In this document: positions 37,634 through 46,073 of the stretch, in pieces
How positions within the stretch are numbered: the stretch's first letter is position 1
How the letters are laid out: each line of letters begins with the position of its first letter
DNA from: Steroidobacteraceae bacterium
GTDB taxonomy: Bacteria; Pseudomonadota; Gammaproteobacteria; Steroidobacterales; Steroidobacteraceae
Reading direction: 5' to 3'
Length of the DNA: 57,230 nucleotides
Assembly (NCBI GenBank): GCA_019683695.1
Contig: JADGHX010000007.1
Coordinates: forward strand, 1-57,230
The notes under the pieces: model-generated
The model's database searches: none
What the model was told of the DNA's origin: nothing
The model's input: the letters and a program-made list of their open reading frames with translations, nothing else
Translations under genes and position numbers: made by a program

Positions 37634-39094
37634 TCAGAGCATATCCGAGGCGAAATCGGCAAGACGCGAGCGTTCGCCACGGGTGAGCGTGATGTGGCCG
37701 GAGTGCGGCCAGCCGCGGAACCGGTTAACGGAGTAGGTGAGGCCCGAGCTCATCTCCGTGAGATAGGGCGTATCGATCTGCGCGATGTTGCCGAGGCACG
37801 CGAGTTTCGTGCCGGGCCCTGCGCGCGTGATGAGCGCCTTCATCTGCTTGGGCGTGAGGTTCTGTGCCTCGTCCAGGATGATGTAGCGATTGAGGAACGT
37901 GCGACCGCGCATGAAGTTCAGCGAGCGGATCTTGATCCGGTTGCGCAGCAGGTCGTTGGTGGCCGCGCGCCCCCAGTTGCCGCCTTCCTGGCTCTGCGTG
38001 AGCACCTCGAGGTTGTCCATGAGCGCGCCCATCCAGGGCTCCATCTTTTCCTCCTCCGTGCCGGGCAGGAAGCCGATGTCCTCGCCGAGCGGGATCGTCA
38101 CGCGCGTCATGATGATCTCGACGAACCGGTTCGTCTCGAGCGTCTGCATGAGCCCCGCGGCGAGCGCAAGCAACGTCTTGCCGGTGCCGGCCGGGCCGAG
38201 CACCGTGACGATGTCGATTTCGGGGTCCATGAGCAGGTTGAGCGCGAAGTTCTGCTCGCGGTTGCGCGCCGTGATGCCCCAGACGCTGTGGCGATCGCTG
38301 CGATAGTCGCGAGTGAGCTCGAGGGTGGCGCGGTCGCCTTCCACCTTGCGCACGATGGCTTCGATGCCCTCGGGACTGTCCTCGTACACGCACTGGTTCG
38401 TCTGCCATTCGCGCACGGACGGACCCGTGACTTCGTAGTACGTGCGGTCGCCTTCCTTCCACGAGCGCATGTCCTTGCCGTGGCTCTCCCAGAAGTTCGC
38501 AGGGAGCGCGGTCATGCCGCTGTAGAGAACGTCCGTGTCTTCGAGGGTCTTGTCGCTGTAGTAATCCTCCGCGTGCACGCCGAGCACGGCGGCCTTGATG
38601 CGCAGGTTGATGTCCTTGGACACGAGCACGACCCGGGCATCCGGGTTCTCCCGCTGGAGCGCGAGTGTCTGGCCGAGAATGGCGTTGTCCGAGCCGCCGG
38701 GCAGGCCGTGAGGCAGGGCGCTCGAGAGCTCGCGGGTCTGGAAGAAGAGCCGACCGGTGGAAGGCTTCTTGCCGTGGTTCCCGGTGTAGCCCGAGGGCAG
38801 GGGCAGGCCGCGGTCGATCTGCTCCTTGTCCACGCCGCGCATCATGTCATCCAGGAACCGGCTCACCTGACGCACGTTGCGGGACTGCTCGGAGAGGCCC
38901 TTCTTGTGGGCATCCAGCTCCTCCAGCACCACCATCGGGAGAAACACGTCGTGTTCCTCGAAGCGGAAGATGGCGGTGGGGTCATGCATGAGCACGTTCG
39001 TGTCGAGCACGAACAGGCGCCGCGCGGCGCGTGTCTTGGGGGAGGCGCTCGCGGCGCCGGAGGATGAGGGATCAGAGAGACTTCGCCGCTTCAA
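37634..39094 (-). CDS. PhoH-family ATPase with N-terminal PIN domain (PhoH2)
   Basis: Fusion of a PIN-type ribonuclease domain and a PhoH ATPase, a pair reported to unwind and cut RNA in mycobacterial PhoH2. It has 486 residues. The PIN domain (about 25-190) starts RLFVLDTNVLMHDP (D31, N33) and contains acidic clusters. The ATPase domain has GPAGTGKT and YIILDEAQNLTPKQMK. The TTG start is backed by GGAGG six bases upstream, inside the end of bcp, which it overlaps by 23 bp. Confidence 0.9.
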   Translation of the reverse strand: MKRRSLSDPSSSGAASASPKTRAARRLFVLDTNVLMHDPTAIFRFEEHDVFLPMVVLEELDAHKKGLSEQSRNVRQVSRFLDDMMRGVDKEQIDRGLPLPSGYTGNHGKKPSTGRLFFQTRELSSALPHGLPGGSDNAILGQTLALQRENPDARVVLVSKDINLRIKAAVLGVHAEDYYSDKTLEDTDVLYSGMTALPANFWESHGKDMRSWKEGDRTYYEVTGPSVREWQTNQCVYEDSPEGIEAIVRKVEGDRATLELTRDYRSDRHSVWGITARNREQNFALNLLMDPEIDIVTVLGPAGTGKTLLALAAGLMQTLETNRFVEIIMTRVTIPLGEDIGFLPGTEEEKMEPWMGALMDNLEVLTQSQEGGNWGRAATNDLLRNRIKIRSLNFMRGRTFLNRYIILDEAQNLTPKQMKALITRAGPGTKLACLGNIAQIDTPYLTEMSSGLTYSVNRFRGWPHSGHITLTRGERSRLADFASDML

Positions 39095-39536
39095 GAACTT
39101 CCTCCGCGTGGCCCGGCACCTTCACTCCGCGCCATTCCCGCCGCAACACGCCCCTGGCATCGATGAGAAAAGTGCTCCGGTCGACACCCAGGTACCTGCG
39201 GCCGTAGAGGCTCTTTTCCCGGATGACATCGAACAGCTTGCAGACCTTCTCGTCCTCGTCCGACAGCAGATCGAACGGGAGCCGTTCCTTCTCCCGGAAC
39301 TTGTCATGGGACTTCAGGCTGTCGCGCGAGATCCCGAGCACGCGCACGCCGGCCTTGCGAAAGGCCGGGTGCAGGTCGCGGAAATCCTGGCTTTCGCGGG
39401 TGCAGCCGGTGGTCATGTCCTTCGGATAGAAATACAGCACGAGCGGTTGACCGAGCGCCTCGGAGAGCCGGAACGTGCCGCCGCCCGTGACCGGCACCTT
39501 GAAGTCCGGCACTTTCTTTCCCACCGCAACCGTCAC
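39072..39536 (-). CDS. bcp: Thioredoxin-dependent peroxiredoxin, Bcp/PrxQ type
   Basis: Reduces hydroperoxides in the cytoplasm. It has 154 residues. The peroxidatic cysteine is C45 in YPKDMTTGCTRES. The resolving cysteine five residues later, found in E. coli Bcp, is absent (glutamine at 50); another cysteine in EKVCKLF could serve, or it works as a 1-Cys enzyme. GTG start overlapping the gcvR stop as GTGA. Confidence 0.92.
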   Translation of the reverse strand: MTVAVGKKVPDFKVPVTGGGTFRLSEALGQPLVLYFYPKDMTTGCTRESQDFRDLHPAFRKAGVRVLGISRDSLKSHDKFREKERLPFDLLSDEDEKVCKLFDVIREKSLYGRRYLGVDRSTFLIDARGVLRREWRGVKVPGHAEEVLEAAKSL

Positions 39537-40090
39537 GACTTCACCGGCTCGAGAATCGCATCGAGGTTGAGGGAGTCGCAGAACTCCATGAACTCCTCCC
39601 TCAGGTGAGCCACGTGGATGCGACTGGGCACATTCACGATCATTTGCACCGAGAACATCGGCGCGCCCGTGTGGGCCGCGGGATAGCTGCGCGTGGACAC
39701 CTCGGCGATGTCGATGCCGCGCGTGGCGAAAAAGCCGGAGAGCCCCGAGACGATGCCGCTCTGGTCGAGACACACCACATCGATGGAGTACGGCAGCATG
39801 TCCGTGCGGGCGGCGCGCGGCTCGGTGCGCTTCAGGTGGATGCTGAGACTCGTGCCTTCGGCCAGGCGCTTGAGCTCCGTTTCGAGCTTCGCGAGCGCGT
39901 GCCAGTTGCCCGAGACGAGCAGCAGCATCGCGAACTCGGACCCGAGGTTGGCCATGCGGCTCTCGCTGATGTTGCCGCCGCACTCGCTGATCACGCGCGT
40001 CAACTCGTGAACCATCCCGGTGCGGTCGCTGCCGATCGCCGAAACGGCCAGGTGCTGCTTCATCTTGGGGGAGGTGTCGGAAGGGGTCAT
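39533..40090 (-). CDS. gcvR: Glycine cleavage system regulator GcvR-like, tandem ACT domains
   Basis: Two-ACT-domain protein related to E. coli GcvR, which binds GcvA in response to glycine. It has 185 residues; ACT 1 covers about 12-85 (AVSAIGSDRTGMVHELTRVI) and ACT 2 about 103-180 (DVVCLDQSGIVSGLSGFFAT). No DNA-binding domain. ATG at 40090; MKQHL at 40063 is an alternative. It is first gene of gcvR-bcp-phoH-bepA and divergent from dapA. The regulatory target is not known here, and no gcv genes are in the window. Confidence 0.85.
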   Translation of the reverse strand: MTPSDTSPKMKQHLAVSAIGSDRTGMVHELTRVISECGGNISESRMANLGSEFAMLLLVSGNWHALAKLETELKRLAEGTSLSIHLKRTEPRAARTDMLPYSIDVVCLDQSGIVSGLSGFFATRGIDIAEVSTRSYPAAHTGAPMFSVQMIVNVPSRIHVAHLREEFMEFCDSLNLDAILEPVKS

Positions 40091-40140
40091 TATGCGGCCG
40101 GCAGTGTACCACCGGGCGGGATAAGGGTAGTGACATCGGC

Positions 40141-40147
40141 TAATATA
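40141..40147. promoter_or_regulatory. Overlapping divergent -10 boxes (dapA and gcvR)
   Basis: TAATATA: plus strand TAATAT (40141-40146) facing dapA, minus strand TATATT (40147-40142) facing gcvR. A second minus-strand -10-like TACACT (40108-40103) lies closer to gcvR. The -35 regions are unclear. The layout matches the kbl/yhhQ gap. Confidence 0.45.
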
Positions 40148-40209
40148 CCGCCCGCCGCCGGGCCTCTACGCGGGGTCGGGCAACCCCCTGTACAGGTTCT
40201 GGTAACACA

Positions 40210-41088
40210 ATGTTCGATGGCAGTCTGGTCGCCATTGTCACGCCCATGCGGCGCGATGGCAGCATTGATTTCGACGCCTGGTCGCGTCTGCTCGAGTTCC
40301 ACCTTGAAAACGGCACGAGCGGCATTGTCGTAGGGGGCACCACCGGCGAATCCCCGACGATCAGCGAAGCTGAGCTGCGTGAGCTGACGGAGCGCGCCTG
40401 CGCGCAGGTGAAGCGCCGCATCCCGGTGATTGTCGGCGTGGGCACCAGCAGCACGGCGGCCACGGTCGCACGCACGCGCTGGGCATCGGAGCTCCCGATC
40501 GATGGCCTGCTCGTGGTCACACCCGCATACAACCGGCCGCCGCAGGAAGGGTTGTATCGTCACTATGCGGCGGTGGCGGAAGCGTCGCGAGTTCCCGTCA
40601 TCCTGTACAACATCCCGAGCCGCACGGCGGTGGATCTGTTGCCGTCCACCGTGGCCCGGCTCATGCAATTCCCGCAGATCGTTGCAGTGAAAGAGGGCGT
40701 CGCCAGCATCGAGCGTGTGCGTGAGCTGGCGGCCGTTTCGCGGGCGGGTTTCACCATTCTGAGCGGGGATGACGCCTCCGCATGCGAGACCATGCTGGCG
40801 GGCGCCCGGGGCGTGATCTCGGTCACCGCGAACGTGGCGCCGCGAGCCATGTCAGACATGGTCGCTGCCGCGGTGAAGGGCGACCGTGAGCGTGCCAAGG
40901 CGCTCGATGAGCACCTCGCGTCACTCCACCGCGACCTCTTTCTCGAAGCGAACCCGATTCCGGCGAAGTGGGCGCTCGAGCGCATGGGGCTCATCGAAGG
41001 GGGCATCCGGCTGCCGCTGACGCCGCTGTCGGCGAGTCATCATGCAGCGGTTGAGGCCGCGCTTCGCAAGGCTGGAGTGCTGAAATGA
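40210..41088 (+). CDS. dapA: 4-hydroxy-tetrahydrodipicolinate synthase
   Basis: First committed enzyme of the lysine/diaminopimelate pathway; condenses pyruvate with aspartate semialdehyde. It has 292 residues. The Schiff-base lysine is K161 (IVAVKEG) and Y133 is in ILYNIPSRT; GGTTGESPT carries the conserved threonines. These positions match E. coli DapA exactly. Its stop overlaps the next ATG as ATGA, coupling it to a short lipoprotein, the position where bamC sits in E. coli. Confidence 0.97.
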   Translation: MFDGSLVAIVTPMRRDGSIDFDAWSRLLEFHLENGTSGIVVGGTTGESPTISEAELRELTERACAQVKRRIPVIVGVGTSSTAATVARTRWASELPIDGLLVVTPAYNRPPQEGLYRHYAAVAEASRVPVILYNIPSRTAVDLLPSTVARLMQFPQIVAVKEGVASIERVRELAAVSRAGFTILSGDDASACETMLAGARGVISVTANVAPRAMSDMVAAAVKGDRERAKALDEHLASLHRDLFLEANPIPAKWALERMGLIEGGIRLPLTPLSASHHAAVEAALRKAGVLK

Positions 41089-41438
41089 TCAGAACCCCCG
41101 TGGCGCTTACGCGCGAGACCCTCCTGGGCCGCAGCGCGTGGCTCGCCAAAATGGTTGCTCTGATGCTGCTCGCCGCAGCCGTGCTCGTCACGGCAGGCTG
41201 CAACCCGTTTCGCAGGTCCTCCGACGCTGCGCTGTGCCCGCAAGATGAGGCGCTGGCCAACGCCCGGAGCGTGCCTCCGCTGAAGATTCCGCCGGGCCTC
41301 GAATCGCCCGACACGAGCAATGCATTGCGCATTCCGGAACTGAACACGCCCGCGCCGCCGCCACGGACCGTGGCGCAGGGTTGTCTGGATGAGCCGCCGC
41401 CGTTCGCGGTCAAGAAGCCCACACCGCCTGAGGCCTGA
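41085..41438 (+). CDS. Short lipoprotein resembling the N-terminal part of BamC
   Basis: 117 residues: signal sequence with lipobox LVTAGC (lipidated C39), then about 78 residues rich in proline and probably unstructured. The stretch SVPPLKIPPGLESPDTSNAL followed by RIPEL recalls the BamC N-terminal segment that lies along BamD (leucine/proline pattern, then IP). In E. coli bamC directly follows dapA, as this gene does. The two helix-grip domains of BamC are entirely absent, with no trace downstream. Two extra cysteines lie in the mature part (LCPQD, GCLDE). Assignment to BamC is inferred from motif and position. Confidence 0.75.
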   Translation: MIRTPVALTRETLLGRSAWLAKMVALMLLAAAVLVTAGCNPFRRSSDAALCPQDEALANARSVPPLKIPPGLESPDTSNALRIPELNTPAPPPRTVAQGCLDEPPPFAVKKPTPPEA

Positions 41439-41498
41439 CGCGTTCGTGTTCGGGTCTGCTCTGCGGCGGGGCAAGGGTAAGGCCTGCGGCGGATCACG

Positions 41499-41515
41499 AG
41501 CCCGGTGCCCGGGCT
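41499..41515 (+). terminator. Hairpin after the dapA operon
   Basis: AGCCCGG, loop TGC, CCGGGCT: perfect 7-bp stem, 60 bases after the lipoprotein stop and directly before the tRNA promoter. No U-tract. Confidence 0.5.
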
Positions 41516-41519
41516 GGTG

Positions 41520-41525
41520 TATCAT
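41520..41525 (+). promoter_or_regulatory. -10 box of tRNA-Ser
   Basis: TATCAT, 12 bases before the mature 5' end of the tRNA, so the precursor leader would be about six bases. The -35 position falls within the preceding hairpin and is not recognisable. Confidence 0.5.
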
Positions 41526-41537
41526 CCGCGCCCCTGT

Positions 41538-41631
<94 letters not shown>

Positions 41632-41680
41632 ATGTCCGCCCGCCGGGGTCCCTGAGGACGCGAGGCGCATGAGACGTGCC

Positions 41681-41807
41681 GGTGGGCTCCCCTATGGTGG
41701 CTCGCATCGGTTTCTCCGCGACGACCAGTCGCAAATCCCGTCAGGCCCGGAAGGGAGCAGCGGTAGCGGCGATGTCGGGTGCCGGAGGTGAGCTGGTGCG
41801 GGCCATC
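41681..41807 (+). ncRNA. ffs: Signal recognition particle RNA (4.5S RNA)
   Basis: RNA part of the SRP. The invariant domain IV is clear: GTCAGGCCCGGAAGGGAGCA with the GGAA tetraloop and the asymmetric A/C loops that bind Ffh. The flanks pair: GGCTCGC (41699-41705) with GTGAGCT (41788-41794), and the outer GGTGGGCT with GGGCCATC. The right part (GATGTCGGGTGCCGGAGGTGAGC) resembles E. coli 4.5S RNA. The ends are estimated from pairing and may be off by several bases. Position before dnaX is common. It may share the tRNA-Ser promoter, as no separate one is evident. Confidence 0.9.
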
Positions 41808-41926
41808 TCCCTCGCCTGGGGCCGGGAAGCGGCCGAGGCAGAGCGTGGCGCGGCGATGCTGCGCCGGGAGCGGAGGCGGCGGGTCGAGCGGCTAGACTTG
41901 CATCGGGACCAGAGACGATCTCACCA

Positions 41927-43672
41927 ATGGCCTATACCGCGCTGGCGCGCAAGTATCGTTCGAAGACCTTTGCTGAGCTGGTAGGCCAGGAGCACGTGGT
42001 GCGTGCGCTCAGCAACGCGCTGGAAAGCGGCCGTGTGCACCACGCATTCCTCTTCACCGGTACGCGCGGCGTGGGCAAGACGACCATTGCCCGCATCTTC
42101 GCGAAGTGCCTGAACTGCGAGAAGGCCGCCGCCTCGCCCCAGGGCGTGACCGCGGAACCGTGCGGCGTGTGCACGGCCTGCCAGGAGATCGATGCCGGCC
42201 GGTTCGTGGACCTCATCGAGGTCGACGCGGCGTCCCGCACCAAGGTGGACGACACCCGGGAACTGCTGGACAACGTGCAGTACGCGCCCACGCGTGCGCG
42301 CTACAAGGTGTACCTCATCGACGAGGTGCACATGCTCTCCACGCATTCCTTCAACGCGCTGCTGAAGACGCTCGAGGAGCCGCCGCCGCACGTCAAGTTC
42401 CTGCTTGCGACTACAGATCCGCAGAAGCTGCCCGTCACGGTGCTCTCGCGCTGTCTGCAGTTCAATCTGAAGCGCCTTTCGGTGTCGCAGATTTCCGAGC
42501 ACATGCGTCACATCCTGCAGGCGGAGGGTGTTCCGTTCGACGCGGGCGGCATTCGTCTCGTGGCGCTCGCGGCAGATGGCAGCATGCGGGATGGGCTTTC
42601 GCTGCTCGACCAGCTCATCGCATTCGGCGGCGGCAAGGTCGACGAGGAATCCGCGCGGGCCATGCTCGGCACCATCGCGCGGGATCACGTTGTGAAGCTC
42701 GCAGAACACCTTGCAGCAGGCGACCCGAGCGCGCTCGTGCGCTACGCGCAATCGCTGGACCAGTGGTCGCCGGATTACGCGCAGGTGCTCGACGAGCTCG
42801 CCTCGTTGCTCGTGCGTGTGGGCCTGAAGCAAGTTGTGAGCGACTACGAAGGCGACGACGTCTATGCCCCCGAGTTGCTCGCGAAGCTGGCCAGCGCCTT
42901 CACGCCCGAAGACGTCCAGCTCTACTACCAGACGGCCATCATCGGCCGACGCGACCTGCACCTTGCACCGGAGCCGCGTGCCGGCTTCGAGATGACGCTG
43001 CTTCGCATGCTGGCGTTTCGTCCGGCGGGCGATTCGGGTGCGGTGGCGGGTTCGCCTGCCGCAGCGCGCGGTGCGGCGGCGGGTTCGCGCGTTTCGGGCC
43101 GGTCCACTGCGGCAGGCGGCGGAGAGGCTCATGGTGCGGGTGCAGCGGCGCAACCCGCGCAGACCTCTTCTGCGCAGGCGGAAGCCGGGGCGCGGTCCGC
43201 AGCGAGCGCCGCGCGTGCGGTGGCGGGAGGGGTGACGTCGGCTGGAGGCGGAGGTGCGGTGTCTGCCACAGGCGCGGCCTCGGGGGATGTGGACCCGAGC
43301 TCCTGGGCCGTCATCGTCAGCCAGCTCGATATCTCCGGCGCGGCACGCATGCTGGCGAACCACTGCGTACTGATTGGCCGCCGCGGCGGCGTGGTGCGGC
43401 TCGGGCTCGATCCGCGCAATGCCTACGTGCGCACGCAGGGGCAGGTGGACAAGCTCGCGCAGGCGCTGTCGCGGCACTTCGGTGAGCCTGTCCGCATCGA
43501 ATTCGAAACGCCCCCGGCGGGCCTGGAAACGCCGGCGCAGGCCGAGCAGCGCGCCGAGGTGGAGCAGCTCGATGCCGCGCGTCAGTCGCTCGAGGCGGAC
43601 CCGGCGGTGCAGGCCTTGCGCGAGACGTTCGGCGCGACGCTGGTGCCCGAGAGCGTCCGGCCCGTCAAATAG
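41927..43672 (+). CDS. dnaX: DNA polymerase III subunit gamma/tau
   Basis: Clamp-loader ATPase that also links polymerase cores and DnaB. It has 581 residues. Walker A is GTRGVGKT (45-52), the zinc module has CLNCEK and PCGVCTAC, and the DEAD-like box is YLIDEVHML. Domain III ends near 365. A Gly/Ala/Ser linker of about 90 residues (about 367-455) follows, then the tau-specific C-terminus (SSWAVIVSQLDISGAARMLA). No A-AAA-AAG slippery sequence of the E. coli type is seen, so a frameshifted gamma form is not predicted. Confidence 0.96.
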   Translation: MAYTALARKYRSKTFAELVGQEHVVRALSNALESGRVHHAFLFTGTRGVGKTTIARIFAKCLNCEKAAASPQGVTAEPCGVCTACQEIDAGRFVDLIEVDAASRTKVDDTRELLDNVQYAPTRARYKVYLIDEVHMLSTHSFNALLKTLEEPPPHVKFLLATTDPQKLPVTVLSRCLQFNLKRLSVSQISEHMRHILQAEGVPFDAGGIRLVALAADGSMRDGLSLLDQLIAFGGGKVDEESARAMLGTIARDHVVKLAEHLAAGDPSALVRYAQSLDQWSPDYAQVLDELASLLVRVGLKQVVSDYEGDDVYAPELLAKLASAFTPEDVQLYYQTAIIGRRDLHLAPEPRAGFEMTLLRMLAFRPAGDSGAVAGSPAAARGAAAGSRVSGRSTAAGGGEAHGAGAAAQPAQTSSAQAEAGARSAASAARAVAGGVTSAGGGGAVSATGAASGDVDPSSWAVIVSQLDISGAARMLANHCVLIGRRGGVVRLGLDPRNAYVRTQGQVDKLAQALSRHFGEPVRIEFETPPAGLETPAQAEQRAEVEQLDAARQSLEADPAVQALRETFGATLVPESVRPVK

Positions 43673-43711
43673 GACGGTTCATCTCTTTTCCACCCCGAGG
43701 GAATTGCACGC

Positions 43712-44035
43712 ATGCGCGGAAACTTCAACAACATGATGAAGCAGGCCCAGGCCATGCAGGCGAACCTGCAGAAGGCGCAGGCCGAGATCGCGAGCATCGA
43801 GGTGGTCGGAGAGTCCGGTGGCGGCATGGTGAAGGTCACCATGAACGGGCAGCACAACGTCAAGCGCGTGCAGCTCGAGCCCGCCATCGTCTCGGAAGAT
43901 CGCGAGATGCTCGAGGACCTGATCGCGGCGGCGACCAACGACGCCGTGAAGAAAGTGGAGGCTCGCATCCAGGAGAAGATGGCGAGCGTGATGGGCGGCC
44001 TCAATCTGCCGCCGGGCTTCAAGCTGCCGTTCTGA
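43712..44035 (+). CDS. ybaB: Nucleoid-associated protein YbaB/EbfC
   Basis: Small dimeric DNA-binding protein. It has 107 residues starting MRGNFNNMMKQAQAMQANLQ, with the N-terminal helix, the conserved GESGGGMVKVTMNGQ strand-turn, and the C-terminal PPGFKLPF tail. It sits 39 bp after dnaX and nine bases before recR, the standard order in most Gammaproteobacteria. Confidence 0.96.
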   Translation: MRGNFNNMMKQAQAMQANLQKAQAEIASIEVVGESGGGMVKVTMNGQHNVKRVQLEPAIVSEDREMLEDLIAAATNDAVKKVEARIQEKMASVMGGLNLPPGFKLPF

Positions 44036-44044
44036 CGGAGCCGG

Positions 44045-44644
44045 ATGAAACACTCCCCGCAACTCGCACGGCTCATCGATGCGTTGCGCGCCCTGCCGGG
44101 TGTGGGGCCGAAGACAGCGCAGCGCATGGCTTTTCACCTGCTGCAGGAAGGGCGGGCGGGCGCGCGTGCACTGGCGGACGCTCTGAATGCATCACTCGAT
44201 ACCGTCGGGCGCTGCCGCCGGTGTCGCATGCTCACTGAAGGCGAGCTCTGTCAGATCTGCCTCTCGCCCCAGCGCGATGCTTCGCTCCTGTGCGTCGTCG
44301 AATCGCCTGCGGACGTGGTGGCCGTGGAGCAGTCCGGCAGCTTTCGGGGTTACTACTTCGTGCTCATGGGGCATCTCTCGCCGCTCGATGGCATCGGGCC
44401 CGACCAGCTCGGCGTGCGCGAGCTGGAGGCGATCCTCGCGGAAGGGCAGGTGCGGGAGCTGATTCTGGCCACCAATCCGACGGTGGAAGGGGAAGCCACG
44501 GCGCACTTTCTGGGTGAGCTCGCGATCAAGCGCGGGATCCGGGCGAGCCGGATCGCGCACGGGGTGCCAGTCGGTGGCGAGCTCGAGTACGTGGACGGAG
44601 GCACCCTCGCGCACGCGTTCAGCGGGCGACAGTCGTTCGGCTGA
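44045..44644 (+). CDS. recR: Recombination protein RecR
   Basis: Ring-forming protein of the RecFOR pathway that helps load RecA at gaps. It has 199 residues. HhH motif [20 protein letters not shown], zinc finger with C57, C60, C69 and C72, and a Toprim domain beginning [18 protein letters not shown] at 44045. It is followed by a short tandem repeat and converges on rsgA. Confidence 0.96.
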   Translation: MKHSPQLARLIDALRALPGVGPKTAQRMAFHLLQEGRAGARALADALNASLDTVGRCRRCRMLTEGELCQICLSPQRDASLLCVVESPADVVAVEQSGSFRGYYFVLMGHLSPLDGIGPDQLGVRELEAILAEGQVRELILATNPTVEGEATAHFLGELAIKRGIRASRIAHGVPVGGELEYVDGGTLAHAFSGRQSFG

Positions 44645-44653
44645 AAGCCCGCG

Positions 44654-44707
44654 CAAGCCTTTTCGCCAGGTCTGATCCGCCAAGCCTTTTCGCAAGGCCC
44701 TTTCCGC
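44654..44707. repeat. 13-14 bp tandem repeat after recR
   Basis: CAAGCCTTTTCGC at 44654-44666 and again, identically, at 44681-44693. Between and after them are related units: CAGGTCTGATCCGC (44667-44680) and AAGGCCCTTTCCGC (44694-44707). Four units in total, beginning ten bases after the recR stop. The rest of the 285-bp gap to rsgA has no supported gene. Confidence 0.6.
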
Positions 44708-44929
44708 AAGAGTCGATGCGCGATGTCGGGCCGGGGACATTCCTTCGGTACCCGACGGGCGTGAAGGCGGCTGCACGTTTGGCGCTGAGTCGGCGCCCGA
44801 GTCAGCCGCGCTCCTGCATCTTCAGCGCGATGCAGGCATCGATCACGTCGTGGGTGGCACACCGCCGCGCGTGACGAGGCGTTGCCGAATTCGAGCGCGC
44901 GTGCTGCCACAGGGGCGCGCACGTGGGAG

Positions 44930-45850
44930 TCAGACGGGCGGGCGGTATTTCGGGCCGCGGGCCTTGATGAGGTCTTCGTAGAGGCGACGCAGGCGGCGAT
45001 AGCTTTCGTAGCGGCGCGGATGGAGGGTGCCGGCTTCGGCGGCTGCACGGACGGCGCAGTGCGGCTCACGCAAGTGCTGGCAGTCCTGGAAGCGGCACTG
45101 CGGCGCGAGGCGGGCGACTTCCGTGAAGCCGAGCGTGCGCGGGTCCAGCACATCGATGGCCGGCGCAAAATCGCGCACGCCGGGCGAGTCGATGAGCTGG
45201 CCGCCATGGGGCAGGGGGAACATGCGTGACGCCGTCGTGGTGTGGCGGCCCTCTTCGTCGCGCATGAGCTCACCGACTTCCACTTCCGCGCCCGGCACCA
45301 GCCGCCGAATCAGCGAGGATTTCCCCACGCCCGACTGACCCGCGAGCGCCGCGATGGTGTTTGCGGCGGCGTCGATCAGTGCCTCCGTGCCCTCGCCGGA
45401 GCGCGCGGAGCAGGTGAGGGCTGCAACATCCGCTGTGGCGTACGCGTTCAACTCGGCCTGCAGCTCGCTCCCGATGCCCAGATCCTTCTTGTTCAGCACC
45501 AGCGTGGGTGCGATGCCCGCGGAAGTGGCCGCCGAGATATAGCGGTCGACGACAAAAAAATCCGGCACGGGCACCGGTGCAAGCACGACGAACAGGCGTG
45601 ACAGGTTCGCGAGCACCGGCTCGGCTTCCCCGCGCAGATTGGAACGGTAGAGCGCGGTGCGGCGCGGACGCGCCTCGGTGACGTGGACTTCGCCATGGGT
45701 GGCGTCCCGCTCGCACACGACCTCGTCGCCGCACACGACGGCAAGACGCCGGCCGCGCACACGCGCGCGATGTTCCTCGCCGGCACGGTCCCGAACCAGC
45801 AGATTGCGACCGAATACGGCGGTGACTTGGGCGTCGAACGGCACGTTCAT
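44930..45850 (-). CDS. rsgA: Ribosome small-subunit-dependent GTPase RsgA
   Basis: Circularly permuted GTPase for late 30S maturation. It has 306 residues. An N-terminal OB fold is followed by permuted G motifs: NKKD (G4), GQSGVGKSS (G1), HTTT (G2), DSPGVRDF (G3), and the C-terminal zinc motif [14 protein letters not shown]. The ATG at 45850 fits the OB fold start; 33 more upstream residues in frame are Arg/Pro-rich and unlikely. Divergent from orn. Confidence 0.95.
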   Translation of the reverse strand: MNVPFDAQVTAVFGRNLLVRDRAGEEHRARVRGRRLAVVCGDEVVCERDATHGEVHVTEARPRRTALYRSNLRGEAEPVLANLSRLFVVLAPVPVPDFFVVDRYISAATSAGIAPTLVLNKKDLGIGSELQAELNAYATADVAALTCSARSGEGTEALIDAAANTIAALAGQSGVGKSSLIRRLVPGAEVEVGELMRDEEGRHTTTASRMFPLPHGGQLIDSPGVRDFAPAIDVLDPRTLGFTEVARLAPQCRFQDCQHLREPHCAVRAAAEAGTLHPRRYESYRRLRRLYEDLIKARGPKYRPPV

Positions 45851-45934
45851 GGCTTCAGGGGCTTTCCCCGACCGGCGACGGCCCGGGGGCCCGGACCGGC
45901 GACCGGCTGCGGGCGGCGCGAGGTTAGCCTCTGC

Positions 45935-45940
45935 TACACT
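45935..45940 (+). promoter_or_regulatory. -10 box of orn
   Basis: TACACT in the divergent rsgA/orn gap, giving a leader of about 127 bases. The -35 region is G+C-rich and unconvincing. Confidence 0.35.
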
Positions 45941-46073
45941 CGGCCTCAACTTGCGGGCGAGGTCATATGGCCAACGCCCTCGGGTTCAACGCCGGAACGC
46001 GCCGTGCGCATCCGGGCGCAGCACAGCCGCGAAATACCGCGCCAGCCAACCCACGACGGAAGAAGCAGTCCGC

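Noticed and set aside
41927-43672. Programmed frameshift in dnaX
   Set aside because: No A-AAA-AAG or similar heptamer with a downstream stem was found at the domain III boundary.
44802-44891. Minus-strand fragment reading THDVIDACIALKMQERG and a stop, just downstream of rsgA
   Set aside because: It looks protein-like but is only about 29 codons with no start or ribosome site and could not be matched to any family. It may be a gene remnant; not enough to call.
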